Source of the DNA: Streptomyces griseoviridis
Lineage (GTDB): Bacteria; Actinomycetota; Actinomycetes; Streptomycetales; Streptomycetaceae
DNA length: 64,000 bases
Direction: 5' to 3'
NCBI RefSeq assembly: GCF_005222485.1
Contig: NZ_CP029078.1
Span: 1,571,001-1,635,000, forward strand
Positions 42,656 to 54,673 of this stretch are shown piece by piece. Each line of letters starts with the position of its first letter. The first letter of the stretch is position 1. The position numbers and the translations under genes are program-made. Below the pieces are notes generated by a model. The model was not told where the DNA came from and searched no databases. It saw only the letters and a program-made list of their open reading frames with translations.

Positions 42656-44605
42656 ATGGGCCCCACCGAGCAGCAGCCCGCGGGCGGTCGCCTGCGCGCC
42701 TGGATGCTCCAGGGGCTGTCCGAGATCAACAGCAAGGGGGACCGGGCCGCGGCGGCGGCCGAGCCGGCCCACCGGGGGCAGGCCTGGTACCGGGTGATGT
42801 GCCTGACGGGCGTCGACTACTTCTCGACCCTCGGCTACCAGCCGGGCATCGCGGCGCTCGCGGCCGGGCTGCTGTCGCCGATCGCGACGATCGTGCTGGT
42901 CCTGGTCACCCTGGCGGGCGCGCTGCCGGTCTACCGGCGGGTGGCCCAGGAGAGCCCGCACGGGGCCGGGTCGATCGCGATGCTGGAGCGGCTGCTGTCG
43001 TTCTGGAAGGGCAAGCTGTTCGTCCTGACGATGCTGGGGTTCGCCGCCACCGACTTCCTGATCACCATCACCCTGTCGGCGGCCGACGCCTCGACCCACC
43101 TGGTCGAGAACCCGCACCTGAACAACGCCCTGCACGACCAACAGATGATCATCACCCTGGTCCTGGTGGCGCTGCTCGGGGCGGTGTTCCTCAAGGGGTT
43201 CCTCGAGGCGGTCGGCGTCGCGACCGCGCTGGTGGGCCTCTACCTCACGCTGAACGTCGTCGTCGTGTCCGTCGGCATCTGGCACGTGGTGACCGCCGAA
43301 CACGTGGTCACGGACTGGGCCACCGCCCTCACCGCCGAGCACGGCGATGTCCTCGCCATGGTCGGCGTGGCCCTGATCGTCTTCCCCAAACTCGCCCTCG
43401 GCCTCTCCGGGTTCGAGACCGGCGTGGCCGTGATGCCGCACGTCAAGGGCGACCCGGACGACACCGAGGAACGGCCCACCGGCCGGATCAGGGACGCCAA
43501 GAAGCTGCTCACCACGGCCGCCCTGATCATGAGCGTGTTCCTGATCACGACCAGTTTCATCACCACGCTGCTGATCCCGGCGAAGGAGTTCCAGCCCGGC
43601 GGCGACGCCAACGGACGCGCGCTGGCGTATCTGGCCCACAGCTATCTGGGCGGCGCCTTCGGCACGGTCTACGACATCTCCACGATCGCCATCCTCTGGT
43701 TCGCGGGCGCCTCCGCGATGGCCGGGCTGCTCAACCTGATGCCGCGCTACCTGCCGCGCTACGGCATGGCCCCGCACTGGGCGCGTGCGGTGCGCCCGAT
43801 GGTCATCGTCTTCACCCTGGTGGCCTTCCTGGTCACCTGGATCTTCGACGCGAACGTCGACGCCCAGGGCGGCGCCTACGCCACCGGCGTGCTGGTGCTG
43901 ATCAGCTCCGCGTCGATCGCGGTGACGATCGCCGCCCGCAAGGCCGGACAGCGCGACTGGACCATCGGCTTCGCGGTGATCGCGACGGTCTTCCTCTACA
44001 CGACGGTCGTGAACGTCATCGAGCGCCCCGACGGCGTGAAGATCGGCGCCTGCTTCATCGCGGGCATCATCCTCGTCTCGCTGCTCTCCCGGCTGGCCCG
44101 CGCCTTCGAGCTGCGCGTGACGAGCGTGACGCTCGACCCATTGGCGGAACGTTTCATCCGGGACATGGCCAGCCGGAAGATCCGGTTCATCGCCAACGAG
44201 CCCGACCAGCGGGACAAGGCCGAGTACCGGGAGAAGCTGGAGCAGATCCGCAACGACCACGACATCCCCGGCGAGGACTTCGTGTTCGTGGAGGTGACCG
44301 TCGTCGACCCGTCCGAGTTCGAGTCGGTGCTCGCCGTGCGCGGCGAGGTCCTGCACGACCGCTACCGGGTGCTCACCCTGGAGTCGTCGTCGATCTCCAA
44401 CGCGCTGGCCGCCTTCCTGCTGCACGTGCGCGACGCGACCGGCCGCACCCCGCACATCTACTTCGAGTGGACCGAGGGCAACCCGTTCGCCAACTTCCTG
44501 CGCTTCTTCCTCTTCGGCCAGGGCGAGGTCGCCCCGGTCACCCGCGAGGTGCTGCGCGAGGCGGAACCCGACCGGGCGCTGCGCCCGCGCGTGCACACCG
44601 GCTGA
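42656..44605 (+). CDS. APC-superfamily amino acid or cation permease
   Basis: A 649-residue permease with twelve predicted membrane segments ([20 protein letters not shown] first; [15 protein letters not shown] in the middle) and a soluble C-terminal domain from about residue 490 ([20 protein letters not shown]). The family is APC; the [12 protein letters not shown] entry motif is characteristic of a subgroup with unknown substrate. ATG 42656 follows AGGAG; the earlier frame is noncoding. It shares its promoter region with the KimA-like gene. Confidence 0.84.
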   Translation: MGPTEQQPAGGRLRAWMLQGLSEINSKGDRAAAAAEPAHRGQAWYRVMCLTGVDYFSTLGYQPGIAALAAGLLSPIATIVLVLVTLAGALPVYRRVAQESPHGAGSIAMLERLLSFWKGKLFVLTMLGFAATDFLITITLSAADASTHLVENPHLNNALHDQQMIITLVLVALLGAVFLKGFLEAVGVATALVGLYLTLNVVVVSVGIWHVVTAEHVVTDWATALTAEHGDVLAMVGVALIVFPKLALGLSGFETGVAVMPHVKGDPDDTEERPTGRIRDAKKLLTTAALIMSVFLITTSFITTLLIPAKEFQPGGDANGRALAYLAHSYLGGAFGTVYDISTIAILWFAGASAMAGLLNLMPRYLPRYGMAPHWARAVRPMVIVFTLVAFLVTWIFDANVDAQGGAYATGVLVLISSASIAVTIAARKAGQRDWTIGFAVIATVFLYTTVVNVIERPDGVKIGACFIAGIILVSLLSRLARAFELRVTSVTLDPLAERFIRDMASRKIRFIANEPDQRDKAEYREKLEQIRNDHDIPGEDFVFVEVTVVDPSEFESVLAVRGEVLHDRYRVLTLESSSISNALAAFLLHVRDATGRTPHIYFEWTEGNPFANFLRFFLFGQGEVAPVTREVLREAEPDRALRPRVHTG

Positions 44606-44640
44606 CCCGGCCGGCCGGCCGCGGCTCTATCGTGATCGGC

Positions 44641-45036
44641 ATGCAGTCCTACACCATCGGCCAGGCAGCGCGGCTGCTCGGCGTGAGTCCCGACACCGCG
44701 CGCCGCTGGGCCGACGCGGGCCGGGTGACCACCCACCGCGACGAGAGCGGACGCCGGCTGATCGAGGGCCACGACCTCGCCGCGTTCTCGGTCGAACTCG
44801 CCAAGGCGGGCGGCGCCGAGGAGGAGACGCCGTACACCTCGGTGCGCAACGCCTTCCCCGGCATCGTCACCGCCATCAAACTCGGCGACGTCGCCGCCCA
44901 GGTGGAGATCCAGGCCGGACCGCACCGGCTGGTCTCCCTGCTCACCCGCGAGGCGGTGGAGGAACTCGGCCTGGAGGTCGGCATGGAGGCGACGGCCCGG
45001 GTGAAGTCGACCAACGTCCACATCGACCGCGTCTGA
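44641..45036 (+). CDS. molybdate-binding HTH-Mop protein
   Basis: A 131-residue fusion. Residues 1-55 are a MerR/HTH_17-type helix-turn-helix (YTIGQAARLLGVSPDTARRW), and residues 65-131 a Mop/TOBE molybdate-binding domain (NAFPGIVTAIKLGDVAAQVE; the end TARVKSTNVHIDRV). It is the likely molybdate sensor for the modABC operon 190 bp downstream. A TATCGT -10-like box lies close to the ATG, so the leader is very short. Confidence 0.88.
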   Translation: MQSYTIGQAARLLGVSPDTARRWADAGRVTTHRDESGRRLIEGHDLAAFSVELAKAGGAEEETPYTSVRNAFPGIVTAIKLGDVAAQVEIQAGPHRLVSLLTREAVEELGLEVGMEATARVKSTNVHIDRV

Positions 45037-45085
45037 CCAGCACCCCGACACCGCTCCCGTACGAACGCACATGCCACCCCTCTGA

Positions 45086-45184
45086 CGCATTACGCCAGCT
45101 CATGCGATGTGACAGGAGACTTCTGCCTGGCAGGTGCGTCAGTATGATCGGCGGACGGGGGCGGTCCGAAGGACCTCTCCCCCG
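45086..45184 (+). promoter_or_regulatory. modA upstream region
   Basis: CGCAT-N11-ATGCG (45086-45106) is an inverted repeat that could bind the HTH-Mop protein. TATGAT (45143-45148) is a -10 candidate. A hairpin (CGGGGG, GTCC against GGAC, CCCCCG; 45156-45184) lies in the leader. No known ModE box or Moco riboswitch is visible. Confidence 0.4.
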
Positions 45185-45222
45185 ACCCGACAGACCCATA
45201 CAGGAACAGAGGGAGTGGACCC

Positions 45223-46050
45223 GTGATGACCCGTTCCGCGCGCCGGACCCGCCGCACGCTTCAGGTGGCCGGCGCAGGAGCCGCGGCGCTGCTCGCCCTG
45301 AGCGCCTGCTCCTCCTCCGACTCCGACTCGGACGCCGCCGGGTCCGACCCGTCGGCGTCCGCCTCCCCGAAGCTCTCCGGCACGGTCACCGTGTTCGCGG
45401 CCGCCTCCCTCCAGGGCAGCTTCGAGACGCTGGGCAAGCAGTTCGAGAAGGAACACCCGGGCACCAAGGTCACCTTCAGCTTCGGGGGCAGCGACACGCT
45501 CGCCGCGAACATCACCGGCGGCGCCCCCGCCGACGTCTTCGCCGCCGCCAGCCCCAAGACGATGGCGATCGTGACCGACAAGGGCGACGCGGCCGGCGCC
45601 CCCGCCACCTTCGTCCGCAACCAGCTGGAGATCGCCACCCTGCCGGGCAACCCCGACAAGGTGACCTCCCTGAAGGACCTCACCGCGCCGGGCCTGAAGG
45701 TCGTGCTGTGCGACAAGACGGTGCCCTGCGGCGCCGCCGCCCAGAAGGCCCTGGACGCCAGCAAGCTCAAGCTGACCCCGGTCTCCTACGAGCAGGACGT
45801 GAAGGCCGCGCTCAACAAGGTGGTCCTCAAGGAGGCCGACGCGGCCGTCGTCTACAAGACCGACGTGCAGGCCGCGGGCGACAAGGTCGAGGGCGTGGAG
45901 TTCCCCGAGTCCGCCACCGCCATCAACGACTACCCGATCACCCTCCTCAAGAACGCGCCGAACGCGGCAGCCGCCAAGGCGTTCATCGCCCTGGTCCAGT
46001 CCGCCGACGGCCAGAAGGTGCTGACCTCGGCCGGGTTCCTCAAGCCGTGA
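45223..46050 (+). CDS. modA: molybdate ABC transporter binding lipoprotein
   Basis: A 275-residue molybdate-binding lipoprotein. A signal peptide with lipobox LSAC at about residue 29 is followed by a Ser/Asp linker and the binding domain. The oxyanion-binding region VTVFAAASLQGSFETLG and the segment NITGGAPADVFAAAS are typical ModA. The two in-frame starts GTG 45223 and ATG 45226 follow GGGAG by 7 and 10 bases. It is the first gene of modABC. Confidence 0.94.
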   Translation: MMTRSARRTRRTLQVAGAGAAALLALSACSSSDSDSDAAGSDPSASASPKLSGTVTVFAAASLQGSFETLGKQFEKEHPGTKVTFSFGGSDTLAANITGGAPADVFAAASPKTMAIVTDKGDAAGAPATFVRNQLEIATLPGNPDKVTSLKDLTAPGLKVVLCDKTVPCGAAAQKALDASKLKLTPVSYEQDVKAALNKVVLKEADAAVVYKTDVQAAGDKVEGVEFPESATAINDYPITLLKNAPNAAAAKAFIALVQSADGQKVLTSAGFLKP

Positions 46051-46904
46051 CCCCGACCGGCAGGCCCGCCGCCGCGACCGCCCGTCCGGGCGCGCCGCGG
46101 CGCGGGCGCGTCAGGACCGGCATACGCCGGGGCGTCCCGCTCCCCCTGCTGCTGCCCGCGCTGCTCGGCCTCGCCTTCCTGCTGCTGCCGCTGCTCGCGC
46201 TGGTGGTCCGCGCCCCCTGGAGCACCCTGCCCGACCAGCTGACCAGCACCGAGGTGTGGCAGGCGCTGCGCCTCTCGCTGCTGTGCGCCACCTCGGCGAC
46301 CCTGGTGAGCCTGGTGCTGGGAGTGCCGCTCGCCTGGCTGCTGGCCCGCACCGACTTCCCCGGACGCGGCCTGGTGCGCGCCCTGGTGACGCTGCCGCTG
46401 GTGCTGCCGCCGGTCGTCGGCGGTGTGGCCCTGCTGCTGGCGCTCGGCCGCAACGGCGTCATCGGCCAGTGGCTCGACTCCTGGTTCGGCGTCACCCTGC
46501 CGTTCACCACGGCGGGCGTCGTCGTCGCCGAGGCGTTCGTGGCGATGCCGTTCCTGGTCATCAGCGTGGAGGGCACCCTGCGCGCCGCCGACCCCCGCTT
46601 CGAGGAGGCGGCCACCACCCTCGGCGCGTCGCGCTTCACCGCGTTCCGCCGGGTCACCCTGCCGCTGATCGCACCGGGCGTCGCGGCCGGCGCCGTGCTG
46701 GCCTGGGCGCGGGCGCTGGGCGAGTTCGGGGCGACGATCACCTTCGCCGGCAATTTCCCCGGCCGCACCCAGACCATGCCGCTCTCCGTCTACCTGGCCA
46801 TGCAGAGCAACCCGGAGGCGGCCATCGCGCTCAGCCTGGTGCTGCTGGCCGTGTCGATCGCGGTCCTCGCGGGACTGCGGGACCGCTGGATGACAGCCTC
46901 CTGA
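46047..46904 (+). CDS. modB: molybdate ABC transporter permease
   Basis: A 285-residue permease with five to six membrane segments and the ModB EAA loop EEAATTLGASRFTAFRRVTLP. The first 30 residues are hydrophilic. GTG 46047 overlaps the modA stop (GTGA), giving tight coupling. The long upstream frame is a shadow of modA. Confidence 0.94.
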   Translation: MTPTGRPAAATARPGAPRRGRVRTGIRRGVPLPLLLPALLGLAFLLLPLLALVVRAPWSTLPDQLTSTEVWQALRLSLLCATSATLVSLVLGVPLAWLLARTDFPGRGLVRALVTLPLVLPPVVGGVALLLALGRNGVIGQWLDSWFGVTLPFTTAGVVVAEAFVAMPFLVISVEGTLRAADPRFEEAATTLGASRFTAFRRVTLPLIAPGVAAGAVLAWARALGEFGATITFAGNFPGRTQTMPLSVYLAMQSNPEAAIALSLVLLAVSIAVLAGLRDRWMTAS

Positions 46905-46928
46905 CGACCCGACGGGACGACACCCACA

Positions 46929-48035
46929 GTGGACGATCACCCCATGACCGACAGCGACGCCACCACCCGGGGCCCGCTCCCCGCACCGGGGACCGACGCC
47001 GGGCTCGACGCCCGACTCGTGGTCGAGCGCGACGGCTTCCGCCTCGACGTCACCCTGACCGCCGCGCCCGGCGACGTGGTCGCCCTGCTCGGCCCGAACG
47101 GCGCGGGCAAGACCACCGCGCTGCGCGCCCTCGCCGGACTCGTCCCGCTCTCCGACGGCCATCTGCGCCTGGACGGAACGGTGTTGACCCGCACCCCGCC
47201 CGAATCCCGGCCGGTCGGCGTGGTCTTCCAGGACTATCTGCTGTTCCCGCATCTGAGCGCCCTCGACAACGTCGCCTTCGGCCCGCGCTGCCAGGGCGCC
47301 TCCAGGTCCGAGGCCCGCGCACGGGCCGCCGGGTGGCTCGAACGGATGGGCCTCGCCGAGCACGGCGGCGCCAAGCCGCGCAGGCTCTCCGGGGGCCAGG
47401 CCCAACGCGTCGCCCTGGCACGGGCGTTGGCGACCCGTCCGAGGCTGCTGCTGCTCGACGAGCCGCTGGCCGCCCTCGACGCCCGCACCCGCCTCGACGT
47501 CCGCGCCCAACTCCGGCGCCATCTGGCCGAGTTCGAGGCCGTCGCGGTCCTGGTCACCCATGACCCGCTGGACGCCATGGTGCTCGCCGACCGGCTGGTG
47601 GTCATCGAGGACGGCGCCGTCGTCCAGGAGGGCGCACCCTCCGACATCGCCCGCCACCCGCGCACCGACTACATCGCCCAGCTGGTCGGCCTGAACCTCT
47701 ACCGGGGCCGCGCCGAGGGCCACACCGTGCGGCTCGCCACCGGCCCGACCGTCACCGTCACCGAACTGCTTCCGGGAGACGTCTTCGTGGCGTTCCCGCC
47801 GAGCGCGGTGACCCTGCTCCGGGAGCGTCCCGTCGGGGTGAGCGCCCGCAACCTGTGGCGCTGCGAGGTGGCGGGCCTGGAGACCCACGGCGATCTGATC
47901 CGCGCGGACCTGACGGGCGAACTCCCGCTGGCCGCCGACCTGACGACGGTCGCCGCGGCCGAACTCGACCTGCGTCCGGGCGCCACGGTCTGGGCCGCGG
48001 TCAAGGCGTCCCAGACCCACGCCTACCCGGCGTAG
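46929..48035 (+). CDS. modC: molybdate ABC transporter ATP-binding protein
   Basis: A 368-residue ABC ATPase with C-terminal Mop/TOBE domain. Walker A is GPNGAGKTT, the Q-loop VFQDYLLFPHL, the signature RLSGGQAQRVALARAL, Walker B LLLLDEPLAALD, and the H-loop VTHDP. From residue 275 the TOBE domain (ARNLWRCEVAGLETHGDLIR) probably senses molybdate. Starts at GTG 46929 or ATG 46944. It is followed by a strong terminator. Confidence 0.95.
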   Translation: MDDHPMTDSDATTRGPLPAPGTDAGLDARLVVERDGFRLDVTLTAAPGDVVALLGPNGAGKTTALRALAGLVPLSDGHLRLDGTVLTRTPPESRPVGVVFQDYLLFPHLSALDNVAFGPRCQGASRSEARARAAGWLERMGLAEHGGAKPRRLSGGQAQRVALARALATRPRLLLLDEPLAALDARTRLDVRAQLRRHLAEFEAVAVLVTHDPLDAMVLADRLVVIEDGAVVQEGAPSDIARHPRTDYIAQLVGLNLYRGRAEGHTVRLATGPTVTVTELLPGDVFVAFPPSAVTLLRERPVGVSARNLWRCEVAGLETHGDLIRADLTGELPLAADLTTVAAAELDLRPGATVWAAVKASQTHAYPA

Positions 48036-48041
48036 CGCGAC

Positions 48042-48076
48042 GGCAGGGGCCCCGCCGAGCCGGCCGGGCCCCTGCC
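48042..48076. terminator. bidirectional terminator, modC/gcvP
   Basis: GGCAGGGGCCC and GGGCCCCTGCC form a perfect 11-bp stem between the convergent genes; TTCC follows on the plus strand. Confidence 0.8.
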
Positions 48077-48086
48077 TTCCCGTTCC

Positions 48087-50972
<2,886 letters not shown>

Positions 50973-50975
50973 TGC

Positions 50976-50990
50976 GGAGGCCTCCTGGTC
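50976..50990 (-). promoter_or_regulatory. palindromic gcvP ribosome-binding site
   Basis: The gcvP Shine-Dalgarno is AGGAGGCCTCC, so its GGAGG core is followed at once by its own complement CCTCC. The same GGCCTCC can pair with GGAGGCC just after the second riboswitch aptamer (51034-51040). This could be the expression platform: which pairing forms would decide ribosome access. Confidence 0.5.
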
Positions 50991-51039
50991 TGACGCGACC
51001 TTCGAGGGGCACCACGGCGCGGATACCCCGACGGCCTCC

Positions 51040-51240
51040 CCCTCTGTCATCACGACCTGAGAGCTTCACCGGCGGGCCCGTGGGCTGCCGGCTTTCACCG
51101 TCGGTGAGAGCGGAGGCCGTCGGGCACCCGCTCTGCTTTCCAGAGTGACCTCGTCCGTGCGGTACGTGGGCCTGAGAGATTCCGGGGAGGATTTGCTCCT
51201 TCGGCGCCTCCGATGGTGTCTGGAGGACTCTCCCGCACGG
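51040..51240 (-). ncRNA. tandem glycine riboswitch upstream of gcvP
   Basis: Two type glycine aptamers in tandem. Aptamer 1 (51240-51155) has a perfect 8-bp P1, CCGTGCGG with CCGCACGG, and the conserved GCGCCGAAGGAGCAA and CTCTCAGGC. Aptamer 2 (51147-51040) has the CTCTGG/CAGAGG closing stem, CACCGACGGTGAAAGCC in place of the first aptamer's core, and CTCTCAGGT. A short linker joins them. It ends about 67 bases before gcvP. Known glycine riboswitches upstream of gcv genes turn expression on in glycine. Confidence 0.93.
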
Positions 51241-51358
51241 GGTCAGCAGCCGCTGTCAGCCTACCAGCGACCTTCAACGACCGGCTTTCGAGTGGCCGCC
51301 ATGCGGAATGTACTCTTTTGTAGTGCTTACGGATGAGTTGCGACCACGAGGAGGGCCC

Positions 51359-51730
51359 GTGCAGACCGACATCGATCCGCGCAACCTGATCGGCCGCAAG
51401 GCGTTCGACCGCAACGGCACCAAGATCGGCACCATCGACGAGATCTACCTCGACGACGCGACCGGCGTGCCGGAGTGGGCGGCCATAAGGACCGGCCTGT
51501 TCTCCCGGGACGCCTTCGTGCCCCTGGAGCCCAGCAGACTGGTCGAGGGCACCCTGCACATCCCCTTCGACCGGTCCCTGATCAAGGACGCCCCCGACTT
51601 CGGCGTCGGACGCCACCTCTCCCCCGAACAGGAACTCCAGCTCTACCACCACTACGGACTCGACGGCGCGGCCCCGCCCTCCTTCCCCGACCGCGACTTC
51701 GGGAAGATCGCCGGCTCGGAGGAGACCTGA
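51359..51730 (+). CDS. PRC-barrel domain protein
   Basis: A 123-residue PRC-barrel protein: NLIGRKAFDRNGTKIGTIDE, then the sheet IYLDDATGVPEWAAIRTG and VEGTLHIPFDRSLIKDAPD. PRC barrels occur in RimM and photosynthetic reaction centres; stand-alone actinobacterial versions have no settled function. The GTG at 51359 follows GAGGAGG. It is divergent from gcvP and overlaps the convergent dinB gene by 79 bp. Confidence 0.85.
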   Translation: MQTDIDPRNLIGRKAFDRNGTKIGTIDEIYLDDATGVPEWAAIRTGLFSRDAFVPLEPSRLVEGTLHIPFDRSLIKDAPDFGVGRHLSPEQELQLYHHYGLDGAAPPSFPDRDFGKIAGSEET

Positions 51731-53160
51731 GCCTCCCCGTCGACCGCGCCGCGACCCCGGTGCGCGGACGCCGTCAGCGGGCCCGGCGGCCCTGACGGCC
51801 CTGACGGCGCCGGCGGATCCGACGACGGCACCACCCGCACCAGCGGCAGCGGCTCGGCCGGCTCCAGCTCAGGATCGTCCGTACGGAACGTCCGCACCCG
51901 CCCCGGCTCCGAGTCCGGCGTCTCGAACCGCACCGTGACCCGCCCGAGCCCGCTCCCCTGCACCCATCCGTGCCCGAACACCGCGTGCCGCACATCGTGC
52001 CCGGAGGGCCAGCGCCGCTCCTGCGCCGGCTCCTCCCGCGCCAGGGGCGTCTCGGCCACCTCCTCCGCCTCCAGCTCCGCCCGCTCCCCCGCGGCCTGCG
52101 CGAACAGGTCCTCCTGCGTGTAGTCGGCGAGCCCGGTGACCCCGACCCCCAGCAGCCGCACCCCGCCCGTGGTGTCCACCGCCTCCAGCAGCCGGGCCGC
52201 GGCCTCCCGCACCACACCGGGGTCGTCGGTGGGCCCGCGCAGTGTCTCCGAGCGGGTCAGCGTGGAGAAGTCGTAGCGGCGCACCTTGAGCACGATGGTC
52301 CGCCCCGAGACACCGGCCGCGCGCAGCCGCCCCACACATCGGTCGGCGAGGCGCCGCACCTCGGTGCCCACCCGGACCCGGTCATGGATGTCCACGTCGT
52401 AGGTGTCCTCGACCGACACCGACTTCGCCTCCCGCTCGGCGACCACGGGCCGGTCGTCGAGCGCCAGCGCCATCGCGTACAGACCGTGCCCGTGCGCCTT
52501 GCCCAGCAGCCGCACCAGCTCGTCCTCACCGGCCTCGGCCAGCTCGTCGACGGTGGTGATGCCGGCCCGCCGCAGATGGTCCCCGGTGGCGGGCCCGACG
52601 CCCGGCAGCGTCCGCACCGGCATCGGACCGAGCAGGGCCCGCTCGGTGCCCGGCTCGACCATCACCAGACCGTCGGGCTTGGCCTCCTCCGAGGCGATCT
52701 TCGCGAGCATCTTGGACGCGGCGAGCCCCACGGACCCGGTGAGCCCGGTGACGGCCCGTATCTCGGTCCGCAGCCGCTCCCCCACCCGACGCGCGGAATC
52801 GCGGTCCCAGGCGGCTCCCGCGGCCTCCAGGTCCACGAACGCCTCGTCCAGGCTGAGCGGCTCCACAAGGGGCGACAGAGCGTGCAGGAGCCCCATCACC
52901 TGCTCGCTGACCGACTTGTACAGGGCGAAGCGCGGCACCAGGTAGGCGGCGTTCGGCGCGAGCCGCCGCGCCTGCGCCATCGGCATCGCCGATCTGACCC
53001 CGAAGACCCGTGCCTCGTAGGAGGCGGTGGCCACCACCCCGCGCGGCCCGAGCCCGCCCACCACCACGGCCTTCCCGCGCAGACTCGGCTTGGACGCCTG
53101 CTCCGCCGAGGCGTAGAAGGCATCCATGTCGAGATGCAGGATCGTGGGCGCTTTTCTCAC
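51652..53160 (-). CDS. dinB: DNA polymerase IV, Y family
   Basis: A 502-residue translesion polymerase. Catalytic motifs are HLDMDAFYASAEQ near residue 9 and EPLSLDEAFVDLE near residue 99; the helix-hairpin-helix contains LPGVGPATGDHL; the little finger follows. QEDLF near residue 350 fits a beta-clamp-binding motif. Unusually, about 130 residues continue after it, with an ordered segment (HAVFGHGWVQGSGLGRVTVR) and a Pro/Ser-rich tail. GTG at 53160 lies right at the predicted transcript start, so it is probably leaderless. Confidence 0.95.
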   Translation of the reverse strand: MRKAPTILHLDMDAFYASAEQASKPSLRGKAVVVGGLGPRGVVATASYEARVFGVRSAMPMAQARRLAPNAAYLVPRFALYKSVSEQVMGLLHALSPLVEPLSLDEAFVDLEAAGAAWDRDSARRVGERLRTEIRAVTGLTGSVGLAASKMLAKIASEEAKPDGLVMVEPGTERALLGPMPVRTLPGVGPATGDHLRRAGITTVDELAEAGEDELVRLLGKAHGHGLYAMALALDDRPVVAEREAKSVSVEDTYDVDIHDRVRVGTEVRRLADRCVGRLRAAGVSGRTIVLKVRRYDFSTLTRSETLRGPTDDPGVVREAAARLLEAVDTTGGVRLLGVGVTGLADYTQEDLFAQAAGERAELEAEEVAETPLAREEPAQERRWPSGHDVRHAVFGHGWVQGSGLGRVTVRFETPDSEPGRVRTFRTDDPELEPAEPLPLVRVVPSSDPPAPSGPSGPPGPLTASAHRGRGAVDGEAQVSSEPAIFPKSRSGKEGGAAPSSP

Positions 53161-53167
53161 GACTCCG

Positions 53168-53189
53168 ATGCTGCCCTACACCACTGACA
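53168..53189 (-). promoter_or_regulatory. PafBC/RecA-NDp-type promoter of dinB
   Basis: On the minus strand TGTCAGTG, 8 bp, CAGCAT matches TGTCAGTG-N8-TANNNT with one mismatch in the -10. The start would fall on or just before the GTG at 53160. No LexA box is seen here. Confidence 0.68.
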
Positions 53190-53207
53190 ACGCCCCGCCG
53201 CGACGGC

Positions 53208-53852
53208 TCAGACGGCCTTGTTGCGCCGCCGCGCCAGCTCGTCGGCCGGGTTCGGCCCGACCAGTGTCTCGCCGGTGTCGATCCGCTCGCCGTGCAGCTG
53301 CGAGAGGGCGTTCTCGACGTCCCGCCACACCACGCCGACGGCGATCCCGAAGATCCCCTGCCCGCCTTGGAGCAGCTCGTGCACCTCGTCGGGCGACGTG
53401 CACTCGTAGACGGTGGCGCCGTCGCTCATGAGCGTCATGCGCTCCAGGTCGCTGAAGCCGCGCTCCCGGAGATGGGCGACCGCGGCCCGGATGTTCTGGA
53501 GGGAGACGCCCGTGTCGAGGAACCGCTTGACGATCTTCAGGACCACGACGTCCCGGAAGCTGTAGAGCCGCTGCGTGCCCGACCCGTAGGCGGGCCGCAC
53601 GCTCGGCTCGACGAGCCCGGTGCGGGCCCAGTAGTCCAGTTGCCGATAGGTGATGCCGGCCGCCGCGCAGGCCGTCGGGCCGCGGTAGCCGATCTCCTCG
53701 GACGCCATGGGCGCCGCCCCTCCGCCGCTGGGCACGGCCGCCGGTCGCCTCGGGGCGTGGTCGGCCGTGCTGGTGTGAAGCGGGTACGGACCGCTCTGCC
53801 CCGGACTGCGTCCGGGGGCGCCCCCAGCCGTGCCGTCGCCGCTGCTTCTCAC
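53208..53852 (-). CDS. MerR-family transcriptional regulator
   Basis: A 214-residue MerR-like regulator. A 50-residue disordered N-terminus precedes the HTH (IGYRGPTACAAAGITYRQLD; YWARTGLVEPSVRPAYGSGT) and a helical segment. The C-terminal region, SDGATVYECTSPDEVHELLQ, is not a metal-binding loop. It is the second MerR protein of the conserved GarA/FtsR/DUF151 neighbourhood; in mycobacteria the equivalent is next to gcvB. GTG 53852 follows GGAGG. Confidence 0.88.
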   Translation of the reverse strand: MRSSGDGTAGGAPGRSPGQSGPYPLHTSTADHAPRRPAAVPSGGGAAPMASEEIGYRGPTACAAAGITYRQLDYWARTGLVEPSVRPAYGSGTQRLYSFRDVVVLKIVKRFLDTGVSLQNIRAAVAHLRERGFSDLERMTLMSDGATVYECTSPDEVHELLQGGQGIFGIAVGVVWRDVENALSQLHGERIDTGETLVGPNPADELARRRNKAV

Positions 53853-53882
53853 GCCGACCTCCGTCCTTGACCTGCCTTCTCG

Positions 53883-53938
53883 ACGGTAGGCAGTCACCCG
53901 GGGTGCGTCAACGATCGCCACACTCGGCACGCCGAGTG
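53883..53938 (-). promoter_or_regulatory. MerR gene promoter and palindrome
   Basis: TTGACG (53911-53906), 17 bp, TACCGT (53888-53883) forms a good housekeeping promoter on the minus strand. Upstream of the -35, CACTCGGC-AC-GCCGAGTG (53921-53938) is a perfect 8-bp-arm palindrome, a likely operator or activator site. Confidence 0.7.
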
Positions 53939-54071
53939 ATAATCACCCAAGGAGTGGTTTCCCGTACCCAACCGCGGGGAAAGGCTAGCCGAATGCGCTC
54001 GGAACGGGCCGCAGGACGCACTCACTCGCCCGGGGCAATTGCCGCCCGTCGCGCCGCTCGGACAGCGAGAA

Positions 54072-54108
54072 CCGGCCCGCCAGGACCCTTCTGGTCCTGG
54101 CGGGCCGG
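54072..54108 (-). terminator. terminator after the DUF151 gene
   Basis: CCGGCCCGCCAGGACC and its exact complement form a 16-bp stem with a CTTCT loop, 7 bp beyond the stop. Confidence 0.85.
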
Positions 54109-54114
54109 CGACGC

Positions 54115-54588
54115 TCACTGGTTGCTGGTGCCGAAGTCCTCCGGCGAGATCTGGTCGAGGAACTCGCGGAACTTCTCGACCTCGTCCTCCTGCTCGTCCG
54201 GGATCGCGATGCCCGCGTCGTCCAGCACCCCGTCACTGCCGTAGATCGGCGTTCCGGTGCGCAGGGCGAGCGCTATGGCGTCGGAGGGACGCGCACTGAC
54301 CTCGACCCCGCTGGCGAAGACCAGCTCCGCGTAGAAGACGCCCTCCCGCAGGTCCGTGATGCGCACTTCGGTCAGCTCCTGGCCGACGGCCTCCAGCACG
54401 TCCTTGAACAGGTCGTGGGTCAGCGGCCGCGCGGGGGCCATGCCCTGCTGAGCGAAGGCGATCGCCGTCGCCTCCCCCGGCCCGATCCAGATGGGGAGGT
54501 AGCGGTCGCCTCCCACTTCGCGCAGGAGCACGATCGGTTGGTTGGAGGGCATTTCGACCCGGACACCTACGACATCGAGCTCGTTCAC
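54115..54588 (-). CDS. bifunctional-nuclease-like (DUF151) protein
   Basis: A 157-residue protein of the DUF151/bifunctional nuclease family: LDVVGVRVEMPSNQPIVLLR, YLPIWIGPGEATAIA, then the helical LTHDLFKDVLEAVG and the SARPSDAIALALRTGTPIY block. The fold is known from Thermotoga, and plant members have DNase/RNase activity. The role in actinobacteria is unknown, but the gene is always next to ftsR and garA homologues. The C-terminal 25 residues are acidic. Confidence 0.9.
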   Translation of the reverse strand: MNELDVVGVRVEMPSNQPIVLLREVGGDRYLPIWIGPGEATAIAFAQQGMAPARPLTHDLFKDVLEAVGQELTEVRITDLREGVFYAELVFASGVEVSARPSDAIALALRTGTPIYGSDGVLDDAGIAIPDEQEDEVEKFREFLDQISPEDFGTSNQ

Positions 54589-54673
54589 ACAGCAACCCTA
54601 GGACGTGCCCGGGATGTTTGGGTAGTCGGGCCGGGAACCGGGGGACTATCCGGCCCTCGGGAGCCCGCCCCGC

